DNA from: Cavia porcellus
Taxonomy: Eukaryota; Chordata; Mammalia; Rodentia; Caviidae
Direction of reading: 5' to 3'
Length of the DNA stretch: 64,000 nt
NCBI RefSeq assembly: GCF_034190915.1
Contig: NW_026947499.1
Span: 4,339,950-4,403,949 of the forward strand
Program-made: the position numbers and the translations under genes
Notes under the pieces: model-generated
What the model saw: the letters and a program-made list of their open reading frames with translations, nothing else
What the model was told of the DNA's origin: nothing
Database searches by the model: none
In this document: piece by piece, positions 57,633 to 64,000 of the stretch
Position numbering within the stretch: the first letter of the stretch is position 1
How the letters are laid out: each line of letters begins with the position of its first letter

Positions 57633-59394
57633 ATATTGCTTGTAAATCAGAACTACCAGTTCCCATCACAGAAAACCCTTTCATTTCCAGTCAGCAGAGA
57701 TTTCTCGACAGCTGTGAGCTTGTTCAGGACTCCCAAAGTGACAAGTGCGTCTTGATTGTTTTTATTGCCTTTAAATTGCATGAAGGTTCCTAAAGTGAAG
57801 CTTCATCCAGTTTTAGTTTCTTACAAAATAATTTCTAGCTTAAACTATTTAGTAATTCAGACTTTCAGAGAAATCTGAATGAGCCATGCCATGCTTCAGG
57901 TAACCTTCAAGTCTGCGAGTGGGGTCCTGTGAAGGACAGTGTTCCTTGACTGGACAGGCCAGAGAAAGGAGAAAATAGATCAGTGCACAATTTCCTTTCA
58001 GATAGAGGTGTCTCACTGCAAAATGTACAGAAAATTAAGGTATAGCATAGAACATCTGTGGAGGGGTTGTGTCATTACGCATACGTGGTTTTTGTCTCAC
58101 TGCTGTATGTGCTTCTTTGATGTCAGCTAAAGGGCTGCTTTCAGCATGGTACTCATAGACAGTCGACTTGGACATCATAAAATAAAGTAAAGGAATGGAC
58201 CATACTGTGAAGTCTCCTATAGCTTCAGTCCAGAAATAGTAAACACCTCTGCACACATTTCACTGGGCAAAACAAGTTACAAAGCCATTTGAATTTTTTT
58301 TTATTTAAAAAAAAAAGATTAAGATAAAACAGGGCATAAAAACACAGGTCAGAGCAGAACAATTTAAGCAACATAGTGTTTTACCACAAGACAGTCTGAC
58401 ATAACAGCAGCTACCACAGTGTCTCTTTCCTTGAAATATTTGAGTACACCTTAACATACTGTAGTATCAAATATAAAAAGTGTAAAACCATTCAAGAGAA
58501 TGAAAGTATTGCAGCGTATTCAGAACCAACTAACAGAAAATGAACAATGGCTGTGAATTCCAGGGAAAAATAAAATGTAGAAAAAATGTGGGGTTAGAAA
58601 GTAAAGTCAGTGTCCTCAACCTTGATAAATGATGTTCATATTTTTGCCATTTACATGTAATTACAGAATACTCTCCTGTAGAAGCTTCTTTCGTCTGCGA
58701 ATATTTTCAAGTAAATATTTTTCTGAGTAATGAGTGTAGAAATAAAATAGCAGTGACATACAAAGTTGTCACTTGTGAAGTGGATAGAACAGTGAAATTT
58801 TTCTTTAATTATAAGCTAGGATTTTAAGCTAGGCATCAAACAGCTATGCCAGGTTATAAAATGAATCACATAACCAGTTCTGAAATTAAAGATAAGAAAA
58901 ATTTGCAAATATGCTAATTTTGTTTATAACAGAAAAATTTTGTGTTTCTTTCCTCTTTTTCTCATTGCGTAAAACCACATCGATTCTAAAATGTGGTTGG
59001 TGTGTAAATGGTATTCAGAGCCCTAAATCTATGTCTGTATGCACAAATACCTGTGCACTGTTACAGAATAATAGGGCTTAGTTTACAATAGGTAATAATT
59101 ACAGAATCACCCGCACTCATTTAGTGAATTATGGAAATGGAGGAATAGAAAGAAGAAAATAAAGATCGCTTGTACTCATATTATAAATAAGACCAAACTA
59201 AAGTTTTACATATTTAAACTCTCATTTTTAACTCAGTTTTTAAAATTTATAACTAACAATGTGTGTAGGTGTATAAATAATGTGATATGCTGACACATTA
59301 TTGCTTAGAAACTGAACTAAGGTATCCTGCTTCTGAGTTCCCTATGTCATAGTCATTTCCATGTTAGTAAAAAATTTTTTTATATTTATTTTTT
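57633..59394. other. Non-coding sequence, possible 3'UTR-like remnant
   Basis: A T-rich run followed by an A-rich run at 58290-58320 and long A+T-rich text to about 58750 resemble a 3'UTR read in antisense. A minus-strand frame of 73 codons (58035-58256) lies next to it but is not recognised. A processed pseudogene is possible but unproven. Confidence 0.3.
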
Positions 59395-59576
59395 AAACTC
59401 TGGGGCTTGAACCCAGAATCTTCCTACCAAGCCATATTCCCAGATCATTATATATTTTTATTTTAAGATATGCCCTTGTTACATAAGATGCCCAGGCTGG
59501 GTCAAATCTTGTGATCTTCTTGCCTCAGCCTTCCAGAGTGTTGGGAGTACAGGAATGCAGCAGCACACCTGGATTC
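59395..59576 (-). mobile_element. B1-dID-type composite SINE, antisense
   Basis: Reading from left on the plus strand, there is a reversed ID-like part ('ctggggcttgaacccagaat'). A reversed B1 part follows ('cccaggctgggtcaaatctt', 'gatcttcttgcctcagcctt', 'gtgttgggagtacaggaatg'). The same composite type is present in sense at 24775. It is diverged. Confidence 0.7.
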
Positions 59577-59744
59577 ATTAAGCTTTTTAAAAAAATGACC
59601 CAAGTGGCATTAAAATGAATTTTCCTACGTCTCTATTTTTGAGCACTAGATTATTAGAATCTGCTTTCTGAGGTCCTCCTTCTGTGTGTGCATGGTGAGA
59701 TGCCACTGACTCTCAGGTCCTGTACTTTAATAGCCACTTCAGAC

Positions 59745-59905
59745 ACTTGGTGACACAAGTATTTACTGATTCCCACATAAGTGCAAGCATCTGCTAGGAT
59801 TTTCCCACACATGACTTCATCCGTGCAGATACTATGTTACCTCCATTTTATGAGCCAGGAACCCAGTCTTCATTTGTCCCAGATCAGAGATTTATTCCAT
59901 GAAAT
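59745..59905 (+). mobile_element. Possible MIR SINE, diverged
   Basis: The phrase 'acttcatccgtgcagatact' followed by 'atgttacctccattttatga' and 'gccaggaacccag' resembles the right-hand half of MIR ('tcctcacaacaaccc...ccattttacagatgagg'). The match is weak. The 113-codon frame at 59781-60122 has no other support. Confidence 0.4.
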
Positions 59906-62900
59906 TCAGTGGAGGATTATGAATGCAGGCAGTCTGAAAGGCAGTCTGAGAGACCTCCAAGGCACTGTGAAAACTATGATCTTTCTGAATGGTGACACCC
60001 TTACTACTCAGTCAACTCCTGATTCAATTGGTTACAAACCAGATGCTCTGTACTTTGCAGGACGATGCAGGAGAAGTGCATTGCCTTCTCCAACTCAGGT
60101 TCCTAATGACCATTCTGAATAAAGATCCTGTTAAGGTATTTACAGATTAAATTATGAACAATGTCAGTAACAAATCTCTCAATTTCCCTTTGAAACACAC
60201 AAACTTTCTCAAATATCACAAAGAACATGCATTAAAAGGACATGAGTGTCTCCTCTCTCAGTTCCCACAAACAGCAGTTATGGACATTGTCACTACAATC
60301 ACACAAAAGGGGAGTTGACTGAAGATAAGTGGCACTATCTGAGCCCATCAGAGAACCAAGGTCACTGGATACAGCTGCTACCTGTAATCTAAAGAGAAAG
60401 TCACATTCAGGGTGCTGTTAAGATCTGGTTATTAGAGCCATTATTGCTAGAACCATAATCTATAAGAATCCTTCAAAGGCAAGTTTGACACATTACTGGA
60501 GGGTACATGGGGCCTGGCAGGAGAGAAAGAGGCCTGTGTCTGCAGTCTTGGACGTCTCTATGCTCTCATGGGTTCTACCAGCAGGATCCCACCACGTTGA
60601 CACAGGGAAGTTCACAAAAGACCCCTCCAGTCTCTGGGTGAGTGGGGTGGCTGGAAGGATGACCAAGGTAAAGTACATGCGGGCTATGGACATCGTCCAG
60701 AAAAAAATGTCTTTCCCAGACCTTCTCTCCATTCCGCTGCAGTCCTCTTCTCTCACCTAAAGAAACAGAGAAAAAGGCTACATGTGAAGATCACAACCCA
60801 GGCAGATATATCCAGGGAAAGACTCACTCTCCTGTGACTTCCCAACTCCTTTATGGGCTCCACTGGGACTGCAGATGGTGGCAGAGTGGCCTGCACAGTA
60901 GGCTTTCTCAGAGTAAGGGACATGTAGGGAAGCCCTACCAAGGCAGGAGACAAAACCAAAGGCAGTTGAGAAATCTGAAGTCCCAGAAGCTACAGCTACA
61001 AGACAGGATCTTAGCAGTTCATGCCTACCCAGATCCATATAAAACCTCATGCAAAGCACCAGTGTACCCATTTCCTGTTACTCCGCTCACCACGCCTATG
61101 TGACAACAAAACAGCAAATTGTAAAGTACATTAAAACTGAAGGAAGTTGAAGAGACACAAAGTGGAGAACAAGAAACATCAAATGTGAAGGAAAAAAATG
61201 ATGGCAGCTTATAGGTAAGTAATGTAAGAAGGCTGGAATGTCAGCGTGGAAGTGGATCACACTGCAGACACCGATGCCCACATGGGAAGGCAGCACAGGC
61301 AAAAATCAGATGTGCCAGTGTGGGTTAAGATGCAAAACACATCCTTGCTTTGTAGCCTCAGAGGACTTAGGACCCCCTTTCCCATAAAAATGATCACATC
61401 AGCCACTCAGATCTTCATTTCTAACATCATTTACTAATGAACTAAAGAAGGTTCTTCAGAGAAGTGTCTGACACATAAGATGATCCCAAAGCATACTGTA
61501 TACAAGAAAGCAAGAAAGGCCTTTTAAAGACTACAGGTGTAATAGATCACAGTGACACTCAGACTACATAAAAGTTTCCCCTGGGTCAGTCCCAGAATCA
61601 CGTGAGCCAAAAATATGTAAAATGTTTTTACATAGTAACTAAAATACACAATAAAATCTACACTGACATAATTGATTGAATAAATACTAAGTATGGAAGA
61701 AGAGACAAGCTTTCTACATAGGAAGCTCTTGTAGCTTCTGATCCCTGAGTCTGGACCTGTGCAGGGGGTTTTCCTCAAAGAGTGGAGTACAGGGTTTAAC
61801 TTTAGAGTAGGGGCCGATCTGAAGCCCAGTGGTTAGATGCAAATCCAACAGTGATGGGATGTCATGTCGGTGACAGAGACCCGGATGGGTACGATGGAGA
61901 CAATGCTTCACCTTTGCAATCTTTCTCTCCCTGGTGTCTGGTCTGTGCACAAGCAAAACTATAAACAAATCCCAGCTGGGGTGCATCCTGCAGAGTCCCT
62001 GCCAAGCTCTCCCATCAAGGTCATCAAAACAAGGAAGTCCAAGGAACCAGCACGGCCACAGAGCCCACGGAGACTGGTGCTACAGAGAGTGTGGAACAGG
62101 AAAGCATGAAAAATATGTTCACTAAAGCTGAATGATGGACAGTTTTTAGGCAGTAATGACTCATCAACATAACATTTTGCTGATCACAGGGGCAAAAACC
62201 TGTAACTTCACCTCTGGGAGGATGATGTATAAGGATTTTAAGGTTAAACCAGCTTGCACTAGGGTGGGCTGAAGAATGGGCTGGACTACAAAACAATCTT
62301 CCAATTGAAAAAATTATTAATAATAAAAGTTTTGTTTATCAATTATGACAAAGGTAATTAAGATAAATTTATTAATACAGGAAACGAAGTATATGTAAAA
62401 CAGTACTTGCAACAGTCTGTAAATCTAAAGCTAAGCTACAGTCATTTTAAAAAAAAGACTGCCTTCAAATTGTCAAAAAATGCAAGAAAACTAGAAAGCA
62501 CAATTGGTAAGGATTTGAAACACAGAGCTGACTACCACCTGTTCTGTCAGAACCTGTTTTCTTTTTAAAAAAAATTTTTTTTTTTCTCACCAAGTTTGAA
62601 GTAATCATTGTATAACTCGAAGGTCGAGCACGTCTGTGTTCAGGTCAGCAGCTGGTGTAGAAGTGGGGACACATTAGATGTCAGACTCCAGGAAGAGAAG
62701 AGGCTCTGGGACAGCATTTCACTCCTAAGGAGCTGTCTGATGACCTTAACTCTGGGGTAAACCCTTCCTCCCAGGGAACCCACATGGGCGGTGTCATGCG
62801 TGAATCCCTGTGACACCTATGCTTCCAGCACCCCTAATGTGATCCCAGTGCTCTGAGCTGCTCCTCATCGTGGACTCCTGCATGAGTGACTCTTTCCATC

Positions 62901-64000
62901 CAGGCTGGGGAAGGTAAGGGTCCCTGCCCCTCCTCGAGGTACCTCCCGTCTTTGCTGCAGTGTGGAAGAGAGCTGCAGGTCCACTCTGAACTTACAGGGG
63001 AAGCAAATCCGTTGGCCTCCACCCATATGATTCTAGGATTTCTCTGTTGTGCCAAACAACATCAATTACTAGACTCAAGACTATTTCACACCAGTGACTT
63101 TCCCAAGCCTCTCCTAGTCGGTGCTCATAGACCCAAGGCACAGGCAGGCAGCAGATGTCACAGATCATAGCTCCATGGCATGGCCTGTGATCAAGGTGAG
63201 GAAATGAAGTCCCCTCTCAGACACCAGCACATTTCCAGCCCAGCATCACCCCAAGGCGCTCCCTGGGTGATGGACGGTGAATGAGGGCCACATGGGAGGT
63301 GCAGGTTTAATAAATCATTATAAACTCATACAGAGCTGCAGCTACAGTTGGAGACAGAGCCTCACACTTGATACCCACAAACTGAGAATAATGGGGCCCT
63401 CTCTGGCCTTTACCAGGAAGCACAATACAATGTCCGATTTTAAAAAGTGTTTTCTAAGTTTTTCTTGGAAAGTATATATTTAGCTGCTGCTGTGTCAGAG
63501 GATTTCTTCGTAACAATGATACAACTTCCCTGCTCCATGCTTCCTATTTACCTATTTAATGGGATGTGGTGGCACAAAACCAATTTAGGTCACTGTGACT
63601 AGCCACTGCAACAGGAGCCAGCACAAGGCTAAAGGAACCAGTCTGGAGGAATCAGCACAGCTCGGGGCTCAGAAAAGTGTTCCAGAAAGAGATAGGAAAA
63701 TAATGCATTCTTGCAGAAAAATTTTAAAGAAATTTCATGTTGAAGAAGAAGGTGAGCAAGAACGAGAATCAGAAAAGGTGTAGTGGGTAGGAACATACAT
63801 TTACATAAATCCTAGTGGATGACTTTAACGTTTTTCTGCATGCCAAGTTACTTAATTACGTTTTGTTTGCTTTCATTATCCTTTAAAGAGTGGGAGGTAT
63901 AAAACCCAAGAGATGAGGTTAATTGGTGTCCATCAAAAGTAAATCTATTCTAGGCTAAGTCTTAATAAACAATACACATTTGGTTAAAGGGCTTCCAAGA
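59906..64000. other. Non-coding unique sequence
   Basis: No recognisable gene or recent transposon. A T-rich stretch lies at 62560-62585. Frames of up to 97 codons overlap on both strands without a domain. Confidence 0.5.

Noticed and set aside
58035..58750. Processed pseudogene in antisense
   Set aside because: A 3'UTR-like texture and a 73-codon frame were seen, but the protein is not recognised and no target duplication or A-tail pair could be defined; kept only as a low-confidence note.
59781..60122. 113-codon open frame as a gene
   Set aside because: It overlaps a MIR-like stretch and has no domain.

Overview
This window is nuclear DNA from a mammal, most likely a rodent and perhaps a squirrel relative. 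Three things point there: a B1-type 7SL-derived SINE, B1+ID composite SINEs (B1-dID type), and an ID-like tRNA-derived SINE with a target-site duplication. An L1 with tandem 5'UTR monomers agrees with a rodent host. The species cannot be fixed from sequence alone. I found no protein-coding exon of a host gene. Every long reading frame is either part of a transposon or has no recognisable domain or splice context. The window reads as intergenic or deep intronic DNA with one 200-base assembly gap (16310-16509).

Layout. 1-16 kb: mostly unique sequence with an L1 3' end fragment (3.7 kb), a B1 (3.96 kb), a MaLR-like LTR (8.9 kb), an old unassigned repeat (11.3 kb), a MIR (14.3 kb) and a candidate conserved block (14.8-15.3 kb). 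A CA/TA/TG microsatellite cluster at 15.68-15.97 kb lies just before the gap. 16.5-25 kb: unique sequence with a MaLR-like LTR, a long TA tract, an L2 end, an old repeat, a nine-unit 19-bp minisatellite, a second candidate conserved block and a B1-dID SINE. 25.7-29 kb: an old, decayed L1 in antisense, interrupted at 26076-28212 by a very young minus-strand betaretrovirus-like (ERVK/IAP-type) provirus. That provirus has two 406-bp LTRs that read as identical, a 6-bp target duplication, a tRNA-Ile-type primer site and only a matrix-like gag remnant inside. 30-41 kb: scattered SINEs and MaLR-like LTRs, an ID element, a three-unit 123-bp tandem repeat, a CTCF-like motif and an L1 3'UTR fragment. 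42472-49574: a full-length but dead L1 with 17-bp target duplications, monomeric 5'UTR, broken ORF1 and ORF2 and a long 3'UTR. It also carries a perfect 182-bp internal duplication. 49.6-64 kb: mostly unique sequence with one isolated CpG-rich, NRF1-motif-rich candidate promoter at about 56.94-57.32 kb.

How the parts relate. No operon-like or pathway logic exists here; the window records successive transposition. The old L1 was the landing site for the young provirus. The full-length L1 shares its 3'UTR with two shorter fragments elsewhere (3.7 and 41.4 kb). Two copies of one LTR family (8.9 and 32.8 kb) carry CCAAT- or octamer-like motifs. The most promising functional non-repeat DNA is the CpG-rich block at 57 kb. 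The most unusual events are the identical-LTR provirus and the 182-bp duplication inside the L1.
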